Positions 43,359-51,605 of a stretch of DNA of 51,605 nt are shown here, piece by piece; positions within the stretch are counted from its first letter, which is position 1; the number at the start of each line of letters is the position of its first letter. Position numbers and translations under genes: made by a program. This DNA is from Bradyrhizobium sp. 164 (GTDB taxonomy: Bacteria > Pseudomonadota > Alphaproteobacteria > Rhizobiales > Xanthobacteraceae), in assembly GCF_023073715.1 (NCBI RefSeq), contig NZ_JADPKA010000025.1, positions 1 to 51,605 on the forward strand. The letters are read 5' to 3'. Below the pieces are notes generated by a model. The model was not told where the DNA came from, ran no database searches, and saw only the letters and a list, made by a program, of their open reading frames with translations.

Positions 43359-44104
43359 CTTTGGGGACGGGGGACTATCTTACCGCGGGTAATACGATCG
43401 ACCCGCGGCCGATACTGATCGTGACCGGTTTGGTTCAGGAGGCCCGCATTGCAGCCGGGCCCGGAATGGCGGTCATCTGTTCATCCAGCAGCCCGACCCA
43501 GTTGCGGGCCCTGCTGACGGTGGTGGATCCCGAAACGATTCGCGGTGTGATCTCGTTTGGTGTGGCTGGCGGGCTCGACCCGACCTTGCGCTCCGGTGAC
43601 GTCGTGCTGGCGACCGAAGTGCTGTCCGGCGACACCCGCTGGGCCGCCGGCCTGTCGCTCGGCGACGACCTCATCGATCGCCTGACCTCGGGACGCCGCC
43701 GTGTCGTGCGCGGTAGCCTCGCCGGTGCCGAGGAAGTGGTCACCGGGCGGTCCTGCAAGGCGGCGCTGCATTCCGAGACGGGAGCAGCGGCCGTCGACAT
43801 GGAGAGCCACATCGCGGCTGCCTACGCCGCCGAGGCCGGGCTGCCCTTTGCCGCGGTCCGCGTCATCAGCGACCCCGCCCATCGCGCGCTGCCGGCGCTC
43901 GCCCGCGCCGCCATTAAGCCGAACGGCCAGATCGACCTTCCGGCCGTGCTGCGCGGCATCGTGCGCAATCCGGCGACGCTGCATGCGCTGGTCTCGACCG
44001 GCCTCGACTTCAACCGCGCGCTGCGATCCTTGCGCGGCTGCCGCGACTTTCTGATCGGCACCGAGGTCGCCGGCAGCGAGACCCTGGTCTCAGAGGCGGC
44101 CTGA
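43355..44104 (+). CDS. hpnG: Hopanoid nucleosidase (adenosylhopane phosphorylase)
   Basis: Purine-nucleoside-phosphorylase-like protein of 249 residues that removes adenine from adenosylhopane to give ribosylhopane or its phosphate. Motifs include VISFGVAGGLDPTLRSGDVV and AAAVDMESHIAAAYA, with the Glu that binds ribose, and SDPAHRALP. The start is the GTG at 43355 in the GTGA overlap with shc. A longer frame upstream is inside shc. Last gene of the operon, followed by a two-way terminator. Confidence 0.92.
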   Translation: MTLGTGDYLTAGNTIDPRPILIVTGLVQEARIAAGPGMAVICSSSSPTQLRALLTVVDPETIRGVISFGVAGGLDPTLRSGDVVLATEVLSGDTRWAAGLSLGDDLIDRLTSGRRRVVRGSLAGAEEVVTGRSCKAALHSETGAAAVDMESHIAAAYAAEAGLPFAAVRVISDPAHRALPALARAAIKPNGQIDLPAVLRGIVRNPATLHALVSTGLDFNRALRSLRGCRDFLIGTEVAGSETLVSEAA

Positions 44105-44132
44105 GCGGCTTCTTCGAGCTGACGAAAAGAAA

Positions 44133-44158
44133 GGCCCGGTCGCATTGGCGACCGGGCC
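44133..44158. terminator. Bidirectional terminator between hpnG and hpnH
   Basis: An 11-bp perfect stem, GGCCCGGTCGC / GCGACCGGGCC, with loop attg, is preceded by gaaaagaaa and followed by cttctctt. It separates the converging hpnG (plus) and hpnH (minus) transcripts. Confidence 0.9.
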
Positions 44159-44182
44159 CTTCTCTTAACTGCTTGGCCTGCC

Positions 44183-45340
<1,158 letters not shown>

Positions 45341-45375
45341 TACAAGTTTCTTTCTGGGCTTTGAATTCGGGTGGG

Positions 45376-46302
45376 TCAGCTCGCAGCCAGTTGGGCCGGA
45401 AGCCTGAATTCGATGTTTTCCTCGCGACCCGGCAACACCGAGACCTTCACGGGTCCGATCCGCCGCATCGCTTCGATCACGTCATCCACGAGTACCTCGG
45501 GCGCCGATGCGCCGGCCGTGACGCCAACAGTCCTGGCATCCTTCAACCACTCCGGATTGAGCTCGCTGCCGTCGGAAATCAAATAACTCGCGACGCCGGC
45601 TTCAGTGCCGATTTCGCGGAGCCGGTTCGAGTTCGAACTGTTGGCAGCGCCAACCACCAAGATCACGTCGACCAGCTTGCTCAAATCCCTTACCGCAGTT
45701 TGGCGGTTCTGTGTCGCATAGCAGATATCCCGGATATCCGGACCTTGAATATCTGTAAAGCGGGCCTGAAGGGCCGCGATGATGTCCTTGGTGTCGTCGA
45801 CCGACAGGGTGGTCTGGGTGATGTAGGCCACTGGCGTATCCGCCGGCAGCGTCAGCGCCTTAACCTCTTCAACGCTTTGAACCAGCAGCACGGGAGCGGG
45901 AACCTGGCCCATCGTGCCCTCGACCTCGGGGTGGCCGGCATGGCCGATCAGGATCAGCGTGCGTCCCTTGGTGATGTAGCGCTTCCCCTGATTGTGAACT
46001 TTCGTGACCAGGGGGCAGGTGGCGTTCAGCACCGGAAGGTCCCGCGCGGCGGCCTCTTCCTCGACGCTGCGGGCGACGCCATGGGCGCTGAAGACGGTCA
46101 CCGCTTTCGGCGGCACCTCGGACAATTCCTCGACGAAGATCGCCCCCTTGTTCTTCAGGCTCTCGACCACGTATTTGTTGTGCACGATCTCATGGCGCAC
46201 GTAGACGGGCGGGCCGTACTTTTCCAAGGCCCGCTCCACGATCTCGATCGCACGCACCACGCCCGCGCAGAAGCCGCGCGGCTGCGCCAGATAAACTTCC
46301 AT
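45376..46302 (-). CDS. ispH: 4-hydroxy-3-methylbut-2-enyl diphosphate reductase
   Basis: Last enzyme of the MEP pathway, a [4Fe-4S] protein of 308 residues giving IPP and DMAPP, the precursors of squalene. Cluster Cys residues are 12, 96 and 194. His41, His124 and Glu126 match the E. coli active site in place and number. The ATG at 46302 is used because [14 protein letters not shown] is the family N-terminus; about 100 further upstream codons stay open but are unlike any IspH. Its coupling to hpnH ties isoprenoid supply to hopanoid formation. Upstream is a 464-bp divergent spacer. Confidence 0.95.
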   Translation of the reverse strand: MEVYLAQPRGFCAGVVRAIEIVERALEKYGPPVYVRHEIVHNKYVVESLKNKGAIFVEELSEVPPKAVTVFSAHGVARSVEEEAAARDLPVLNATCPLVTKVHNQGKRYITKGRTLILIGHAGHPEVEGTMGQVPAPVLLVQSVEEVKALTLPADTPVAYITQTTLSVDDTKDIIAALQARFTDIQGPDIRDICYATQNRQTAVRDLSKLVDVILVVGAANSSNSNRLREIGTEAGVASYLISDGSELNPEWLKDARTVGVTAGASAPEVLVDDVIEAMRRIGPVKVSVLPGREENIEFRLPAQLAAS

Positions 46303-46527
46303 TGGACGTCCATCACGCAAGTTGCACCAATCCACTTCAAAGTTCCCGACAGCACCCGATAGTGACCAACGAGCTGCAATAACCGCACCATCGGTCTTGC
46401 GCACGCGGTAGCCGCCACTCCCCGTTTGGGCTCCGGCGCATGGAGGCGCAATACTTTCTGTCAAAAAATCGGCAGCAAGGGAAGGCTGAATGAACCTAGG
46501 GTTCCCGACAAAATCCCATTCTATGGT

Positions 46528-46533
46528 ATTATA
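46528..46533 (-). promoter_or_regulatory. Possible ispH -10 element (TATAAT)
   Basis: On the minus strand the hexamer is a perfect TATAAT about 225 bases before the ispH start. The matching -35 region is poor, so the assignment is weak. Confidence 0.3.
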
Positions 46534-46708
46534 GTAGAGTGATTCACGGTGAGCGAGATGCGGCACGGTGCTCACTCTTTCGTCACTTTCCCGCCTCAAC
46601 TCCCCGGTTATACCGACCGCCCCGCATCATTTTTGCCACGCTCCTCCGCCGTTTACCTCGAACCTTCGCCCGGCGAGAGCCACTCAAAACAGCAATAGGT
46701 TTCGCCCG

Positions 46709-46733
46709 GGAACTCCGATAAACAGCGGGCGTT
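46709..46733 (+). promoter_or_regulatory. EcfG (general stress sigma factor) promoter before hpnN
   Basis: GGAAC at 46709-46713 and CGTT at 46730-46733 with exactly 16 bases between match the alphaproteobacterial EcfG consensus GGAAC-N16/17-CGTT. The motif ends 33 bases before the hpnN GTG, leaving a normal short leader. It was the only perfect copy I found in the intergenic regions of the window by eye. Confidence 0.75.
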
Positions 46734-46766
46734 TCCGGCAAGCTGTTAACCGCAGAAAGAAAAGAA

Positions 46767-49355
46767 GTGCTGCAAAGCGTAGTCGTTGCCATTGTCAGGG
46801 CCTGCACCCGGTTTGCCTCCCTCGTCGTCGTTCTCGGGCTCCTGCTGTCGGTGGGAGCGGGCTATTACGCTGCGCGCCACTTCGCCATCAACACCGACAT
46901 CAATTCGCTGATTGCCCAGAATCTCGACTGGCGCCAGCGCGACCAGCAGTTCGACCGCGCCTTCGACCGCGACGCGACTATCACGGCGGTCGTCGAGGCC
47001 AAGACGCCCGAAATGGCGAGCGCCGCGGCGGACGCGCTCTTTGCCAAGCTGAAAGACGACAAGACCAACTTCCAGTCGATGCAGCAGCTCGGCAGCGGCG
47101 AGTTCTTCGAGAAGAACGGCCTGTTGTTCCTGCCGACCGAGGAGGTCGGCAAGATTACCGGTCAGTTCGAATCCGCAGCGCCCCTGATCGAGATCATGGC
47201 GGGCGACCCCTCGATCCGCGGCCTGACCGGCGCGCTCGAGACCGGACTTGCCGGCGTCAAGCGCGGCCAGGTCAAGCTCGACAGCACGGAACGGCCCTTC
47301 AACCTGATCGCGCAGACGGTCGAGACCGTGCTCAACAAGGGCAATGCCAGCTTCTCCTGGCGCGAGCTCGTCAGCGACGAGCCGCTGAAGGATTCGGACA
47401 AGCGCGCCTTCATCGAGTTCAAGCCGATCCTCGACTACAACGCGCTGGAGCCGGGCAAGGGCGCCACCGATGCAATCCGCAAGGCCGCAGCGGATCTGGA
47501 TTTCCCCACCAAATACCAGGCGCGGGTGCGGCTGACCGGCCCGGTCCCGATCGCCAACGAGGAATACGCGACCGTCCAGGAAGGCGCCGTCGTCAACGGC
47601 ATCGGCACGGTCCTCGTCGTGCTGCTCATCCTGTGGCTGGCGCTGCATTCGGCGAAGATCATCTTCGCGGTGTTCGTCAACCTCTTCGTGGGCCTCGCGA
47701 TCACGACCGCGGCCGGCCTGATGATGGTCGGCTCTCTCAATCTGCTATCGATCGCGTTTGCGGTGCTGTTCGTCGGTCTCGGCGTCGATTTCGGCATCCA
47801 GTACAGCGTCCGTTACCGATCCGAGCGCTACAAGCACGACAATCTCTCGGGCGCGCTGGTGCTGGCCGCCAAGCGCTCGGCGGTGCCGCTGTCGCTCGCG
47901 GCGATGGCAACGGCCGCGGGCTTCCTCTGCTTCATGCCGACCGACTACAAGGGCATCTCCGAGCTCGGCCAGATCGCCGGCGTCGGTATGCTGGTGGCGT
48001 TCATCTCTTCGATCACCGTGCTGCCGGCGCTGTTGAAGCTGTTGAACCCGCCCGGCGAACCGGAGCCGGTCGGTTACGCCTTCCTGGCGCCGCTCGATCA
48101 CTTCCTCGAAAAGCACCGCGTCCTGATCGTCGGCGGCACGCTGCTGCTGGCGCTCGGCGGCCTGCCGCTGCTCTACTTCATGAAATTCGACTTCAATCCG
48201 ATGAATCTGCGCAACCCGCACGCCGAATCCATCGCGACCTTCCTCGACTTGCGCAAGGATCCCAACACCGGCGCCAATGCCATCAACGTGATGGCGACGT
48301 CGGAGGAGCAGGCAAGGCAGGTCGAAGCCAAGCTGGAGAAGGTGCCTGAGGTGCTGCGGGTGATGTCACTCGACAGCTTCGTGCCGCAGGATCAGCCGCC
48401 GAAGCTGAAGCTGCTCGCGCAGGGCGCCAAGGTGCTGAATCCCGCGCTCAATCCCGACCAGATCGATGCGGCTCCCTCCGATCAGGAGAACGTCGAATCG
48501 CTGAAATCCTCGGCTGACAATCTGCGCCGGACCGCGGGGGATGCGAAGGGCCCGGGTGCGGCCGCCTCGCGCCGGCTGGCGGACGCGCTCGAGAAGCTCG
48601 CCAATTCCGATGAGGCCACGCGCAACAAGGCGCAGGACGTGTTCGTCACGCCGATGAAGATCGTGTTCGACCAGCTCAGGAACGCGATGCAGGCCGAGCC
48701 GGTCACCCTGAAATCACTGCCGCCGGATCTCGTCAGCGCCTGGAAGAGCAAGGACGGCATCATCCGCGTCGAGGCATTGCCCAAGGGCGACCCCAATGAC
48801 AACGACACCCTGCGCAAATTTGCCGCCGCAGTGCTCGCGGCCGAGCCGACCGCGATCGGCGGGCCGGTCTCGATCCTGAAATCCGGCGACACCGTGGTGA
48901 AGGCGTTCATCCATGCCGGCATCTATGCGCTGCTGGTGATCGGCTTGCTCTTGTGGGTCACGTTACGCCGGTTCGTCGACGTGCTGATGACGCTGGTGCC
49001 GCTCCTGGTTGCCGGCGCGGTGACACTCGAGATCTGCGTGTTGATCGGCCTGCCGCTCAACTTCGCCAACATCGTCGCATTCCCGCTGCTGCTCGGCGTC
49101 GGCGTCGCCTTCAAGATCTATTACGTCGTGGCGTGGCGCTCGGGCAGGACGAACCTGCTCCAGACCAGCCTGACACGCGCGATCTTCTTCAGCGCGCTGA
49201 CAACGGCGACCGCGTTCGGCAGCCTGTGGCTGTCCAGCCATCCCGGCACGTCCAGCATGGGCAAGCTGCTCGCACTCTCCCTGGTGACGACGCTTGCCGC
49301 CGTGCTGCTGTTCCAGCCGGCCCTAATGGGCAAACCCCGCAATCTCAGGGAGTAG
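46767..49355 (+). CDS. hpnN: Hopanoid transporter HpnN (RND/MMPL family)
   Basis: Inner-membrane RND transporter of 862 residues that moves hopanoids toward the outer membrane. Domain order: TM1 (about 15-35), periplasmic domain (36-280), helices 2-6 (about 285-440), TM7 (about 460-480), a second periplasmic domain with a charged coiled-coil-like insert (about 570-660), and helices 8-12. AVLFVGLGVDFGIQYSVRYRSE is the hallmark helix with Asp residues for proton relay. Start GTG at 46767 after the purine-rich AGAAAGAAAAGAA. Its last 33 bases overlap the end of the opposing DUF2147 gene. A perfect EcfG promoter motif lies just upstream. Confidence 0.92.
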   Translation: MLQSVVVAIVRACTRFASLVVVLGLLLSVGAGYYAARHFAINTDINSLIAQNLDWRQRDQQFDRAFDRDATITAVVEAKTPEMASAAADALFAKLKDDKTNFQSMQQLGSGEFFEKNGLLFLPTEEVGKITGQFESAAPLIEIMAGDPSIRGLTGALETGLAGVKRGQVKLDSTERPFNLIAQTVETVLNKGNASFSWRELVSDEPLKDSDKRAFIEFKPILDYNALEPGKGATDAIRKAAADLDFPTKYQARVRLTGPVPIANEEYATVQEGAVVNGIGTVLVVLLILWLALHSAKIIFAVFVNLFVGLAITTAAGLMMVGSLNLLSIAFAVLFVGLGVDFGIQYSVRYRSERYKHDNLSGALVLAAKRSAVPLSLAAMATAAGFLCFMPTDYKGISELGQIAGVGMLVAFISSITVLPALLKLLNPPGEPEPVGYAFLAPLDHFLEKHRVLIVGGTLLLALGGLPLLYFMKFDFNPMNLRNPHAESIATFLDLRKDPNTGANAINVMATSEEQARQVEAKLEKVPEVLRVMSLDSFVPQDQPPKLKLLAQGAKVLNPALNPDQIDAAPSDQENVESLKSSADNLRRTAGDAKGPGAAASRRLADALEKLANSDEATRNKAQDVFVTPMKIVFDQLRNAMQAEPVTLKSLPPDLVSAWKSKDGIIRVEALPKGDPNDNDTLRKFAAAVLAAEPTAIGGPVSILKSGDTVVKAFIHAGIYALLVIGLLLWVTLRRFVDVLMTLVPLLVAGAVTLEICVLIGLPLNFANIVAFPLLLGVGVAFKIYYVVAWRSGRTNLLQTSLTRAIFFSALTTATAFGSLWLSSHPGTSSMGKLLALSLVTTLAAVLLFQPALMGKPRNLRE

Positions 49356-49949
49356 GCAGATGTCGCCGATCGGGTCGGCGGCGCCCTTCTGACCGGCCTT
49401 GGCTGCGCCGACGGCCTTCGGGGCAGCGGGGGCAGGTGCTGTGGCGCCCGTCGTTCCCTGGGCCTTCGGTGCCGCGCCGCTGGACTTCGGCGCGCCCCTG
49501 GCCATGGCGTTGGCGGGGCTCAAGGGGATCGGCGGACCAACCCGGGTCCAGGTCTCGCCCCCGCAGAGGAAGCCCATCACGCAGCCCTTGATTTCGAGCT
49601 GGTCGGTACCGGCCGGCGTGATGGTTGCACTGTAGAGCTGGCCGTCCTTCGCGTTGTAGACCTGTCCCTCCCACTGATCGACGCCGGGCTTCTTCTTCAT
49701 GTCGATCAGGGTCGCCATGCCCAGCGTCGGCCTGTTCTTTTTCGACACATCCGGGTTGTTCTCGTCGCGGCCGCCAGGCTGCTTTTCCCAGGACACGGCA
49801 CCCCACATGCTGCCGTTGCATTGGGCGACACGGATGTTGGCGACGCCGTCGGCGACCCGCCAGTCGCCGGTCGGGTCTGCGGCGAGCGCGGGGGTCGGAC
49901 AGGTGTAACCGGCAGCCAGTATTATTCCGGTGTAAAGGGCTAAACGCAT
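49323..49949 (-). CDS. Exported DUF2147-family protein
   Basis: Secreted or periplasmic protein of 208 residues with a signal peptide (MRLALYTGIILAAGYTCPTPALA). It contains a DUF2147-like beta-barrel domain (about 25-130; GDWRVADGVANIRVAQCNGSMWGAVSW and IKGCVMGFLCGGETWTR). A low-complexity Ala/Pro/Gly-rich tail (about 135-190) is followed by a short conserved-looking end. The ATG at 49949 is set by AAGGAA and the signal peptide; an in-frame ATG 8 codons upstream is possible. Its 3' end runs 33 bases into the 3' end of hpnN on the other strand. The role is unknown; the position suggests an envelope function. Confidence 0.82.
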   Translation of the reverse strand: MRLALYTGIILAAGYTCPTPALAADPTGDWRVADGVANIRVAQCNGSMWGAVSWEKQPGGRDENNPDVSKKNRPTLGMATLIDMKKKPGVDQWEGQVYNAKDGQLYSATITPAGTDQLEIKGCVMGFLCGGETWTRVGPPIPLSPANAMARGAPKSSGAAPKAQGTTGATAPAPAAPKAVGAAKAGQKGAADPIGDICLLPEIAGFAH

Positions 49950-50090
49950 GATAGTTCCTTGGCAGTGCAACATCGCTTAAAGCTGTGCTTGCGAAGATGG
50001 TCCGAAAAAGGGCAAAAGGCCGCACAGAGCGTTTTCGACAGCGGTCCGTTTTCAGTTGACGAGACGGCCCTCAACCGAAGTATGTAGCGG

Positions 50091-51482
50091 ATGCACAGTC
50101 CAAATCCAGACATGTCTGAGCTCTTCGCGGACCGTCAGGCCCAGCGTAGCGCCCTGCATAATCGGTATCTGAACGAGCAGTTCGTTCGGGTTCTGAAGAC
50201 CATCGGATACGATGTCGGGTTCCAGAAAGGGCAGGGGCAGTACCTCTATGATCGCGATGGCGCGCGCTATCTTGACCTCTTGTCAGGGTTCGGCGTGTTT
50301 GCGATCGGGCGCAATCATCCCGTCATGCGTGAGGCGCTCAAGAGCGTGCTCGACGCGGACCTGCCCAATCTCGTCCAGTTCGATGTCTCGGTGCTCGCCG
50401 GCGTGCTTGCCGAGCGGCTTTTGAAGTACGTCCCTTATCTCGACAAGGCGTTCTTCGCCAATTCCGGCGCAGAATGCGTCGAAGCAGCGATCAAGTTCGC
50501 GCGCGGCGCGACCGGCCGGCCCGGCATCGTCTATTGCGCCCACGGCTATCACGGCCTGACCTATGGCGCGCTGTCGCTCACGGGTGATTCGAACTTCCGC
50601 ACCGGATTCGAGCCGCTGCTGCCGGGCTGCACCCCGATCCCGTTCAACGATCTGGCCGCGCTCGAAAAGGCCCTGGCCTCGCGCGAGGTCGCAGCCTTCG
50701 TCGTCGAGCCGATCCAGGGCAAGGGCGTCAACATGCCCACCGACGAGTTCCTGCCCGGCGCGGCCGCGCTCTGCAAGAAATACGGCACGTTGTTCGTCGC
50801 CGACGAGATCCAGACCGGCATGGGCCGCACCGGCCGCTTCCTTGCGGTCGAGCACTGGAACGTCGAGCCCGACATGGTGCTGCTGTCGAAGTCGCTGTCG
50901 GGCGGCCACGTGCCGGTCGGCGCGGTGCTGACGCGCAAGAGCATCTTCGACAAGATCTTCAACCAGATGGATCGTGCGGTGGTGCACGGCTCCACCTTCT
51001 CCAAGAACGACCTCGCCATGGCTGCGGGCATCGCCACGCTCGACGTCATGGAGTCCGACAAGCTGATCGAGTCCGCCGCCAAGCGCGGCGCCGAACTGCG
51101 CCTCGCGCTGACGCGCATGGTGCCCGGCTACGAGCTGATGAAAGAAGTCCGCGGCAAGGGGCTGATCATCGGCGTCGAGTTCGGCCCGCCGAAGTCGCTG
51201 CGCCTTCGCGCTTCCTGGAACGTACTGGAGACCGCCAACAAGGGCCTGTTCTGCCAGCTCATCACGGTGCCGCTGTTCAAGGATCACAAGATTCTGACCC
51301 AGGTCGCCGGCCACGGCAGCCACACCATCAAGCTGCTGCCGCCGCTCACCATCACCGAGGAAGACTGCACCTGGATCGAGCGCGCCTTCGACGACGTCAT
51401 CGCCGGCAGCCACAAGGTCCCCGGCGCGATCTGGTCGCTCGGCAAGACCTTGGTCGACAACGCGGTGCGACGGTCGGCGTAG
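50091..51482 (+). CDS. hpnO: Hopanoid aminotransferase HpnO
   Basis: Class III PLP-dependent aminotransferase of 463 residues, needed to form 35-aminobacteriohopanetriol from ribosylhopane. The PLP Lys is residue 267 (LLSKSLSGG), preceded by the pyridine-binding Asp in FVADEIQTGMGRTG. Ornithine/acetylornithine aminotransferases share the fold; the hopanoid locus decides the name. The ATG at 50091 is used, but no clear ribosome site precedes it. An in-frame ATG at 50112 (MSELFADRQ) is possible. Last gene before the right-hand IS end. Confidence 0.88.
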   Translation: MHSPNPDMSELFADRQAQRSALHNRYLNEQFVRVLKTIGYDVGFQKGQGQYLYDRDGARYLDLLSGFGVFAIGRNHPVMREALKSVLDADLPNLVQFDVSVLAGVLAERLLKYVPYLDKAFFANSGAECVEAAIKFARGATGRPGIVYCAHGYHGLTYGALSLTGDSNFRTGFEPLLPGCTPIPFNDLAALEKALASREVAAFVVEPIQGKGVNMPTDEFLPGAAALCKKYGTLFVADEIQTGMGRTGRFLAVEHWNVEPDMVLLSKSLSGGHVPVGAVLTRKSIFDKIFNQMDRAVVHGSTFSKNDLAMAAGIATLDVMESDKLIESAAKRGAELRLALTRMVPGYELMKEVRGKGLIIGVEFGPPKSLRLRASWNVLETANKGLFCQLITVPLFKDHKILTQVAGHGSHTIKLLPPLTITEEDCTWIERAFDDVIAGSHKVPGAIWSLGKTLVDNAVRRSA

Positions 51483-51505
51483 TTTCGCCGATCGGTCTCA
51501 ACGCG

Positions 51506-51605
51506 CGTCATTGCTGTCGATGTTCAATAATTCGCTGATTGGATCGCGGTGGTCTTGGTAGCGGCGAAGGCCTTGGGAGTTTGTCCTGCCAAGGCCTGAT
51601 GGGGT
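51506..51605. repeat. Right copy of the 100-bp terminal inverted repeat
   Basis: Exact reverse complement of bases 1-100, beginning 23 bases after the hpnO stop. See the left copy for contents. The flanks inside the repeats do not match each other, so the two ends are two insertion sites or two ends broken at the same repeat. Confidence 0.9.
51524..51604 (-). CDS. Transposase C-terminus (IS3/rve-type), partial
   Basis: Mirror image of the fragment at 2-82: the last 26 codons and stop of the same transposase gene, reading inward on the minus strand, with the rest outside the window. Family assignment is from the PHQALAGQTP-type tail only. Confidence 0.6.
   Translation of the reverse strand, partial: PHQALAGQTPKAFAATKTTAIQSANY

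Larger units (their letters stand above)
46303..46766. other. Divergent promoter spacer between ispH and hpnN
   Basis: This 464-bp stretch is less GC-rich than its surroundings, with no convincing gene. It holds a TATAAT-like hexamer facing ispH and a perfect EcfG-type motif facing hpnN. The long ispH leader, nearly 200 bases if that hexamer is used, might carry post-transcriptional control; no known riboswitch core was recognised. Confidence 0.6.

Overview
The window looks like chromosomal DNA of a Bradyrhizobium-type alphaproteobacterium (Bradyrhizobium or a close relative such as Rhodopseudomonas). The basis is high GC with strong GC bias at third codon positions, several intergenic palindromic repeats of the type scattered through Bradyrhizobium genomes, and a complete hopanoid locus that includes a 2-methylase gene next to eutBC. 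This is an inference from gene content, not a database match. No rRNA, tRNA or CRISPR array was seen.

Ends. The first and last 100 bases are perfect inverted copies of each other. Each carries the 3' end of the same DDE-type (IS3-like) transposase gene pointing inward. The window is therefore bounded by two copies of one insertion sequence, or it is a draft contig that broke at that repeat.

0.1-1.7 kb: a two-gene dioxygenase unit (an uncharacterised 2OG-Fe(II) oxygenase directly abutting alkB). 1.7-8.7 kb: a homoprotocatechuate (3,4-dihydroxyphenylacetate) meta-cleavage operon on the minus strand, hpaH-hpaF-hpaE-hpaD-hpaG-like-TPP enzyme, divergent from the MarR-type regulator hpaR, with two dyad-symmetric operator candidates between them. 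8.8-12.6 kb: an Ldh-family dehydrogenase, an HpaI-family aldolase and a UxaA/GarD-family dehydratase. The aldolase may complete the hpa pathway, or the trio may be a separate sugar-acid route.

12.7-19.4 kb: a tightly packed three-gene operon of transglutaminase-DUF2126 amidoligase, ATP-grasp/alpha-E fusion and a second transglutaminase. This is a predicted peptide-ligation and cleavage system of unknown substrate and the best candidate here for undescribed biochemistry. 19.6-28.1 kb: mixed metabolism (HD phosphohydrolase, epoxide-hydrolase-like protein, folE, Rieske/FAD reductase, ABC solute-binding protein, acyl-CoA dehydrogenase, a polytopic membrane protein). 28.4-30.1 kb: an orphan chemoreceptor.

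30.4-51.5 kb: the hopanoid region. eutB, hpnP (C-2 hopanoid methylase) and eutC are interleaved. They are followed by an MMPL/RND transporter, two small secreted proteins, then hpnC-hpnD-hpnE-shc-hpnG as an overlapping operon. ispH-hpnH converge on it from the other strand, and hpnN and hpnO follow. Together these turn isoprenoid precursors into squalene (IspH, HpnCDE), cyclise it (Shc), extend it with adenosine (HpnH), remove adenine (HpnG), aminate the side chain (HpnO), methylate C-2 (HpnP) and move the lipids to the outer membrane (HpnN). A perfect GGAAC-N16-CGTT motif, the consensus for the general-stress sigma factor EcfG, lies just upstream of hpnN.
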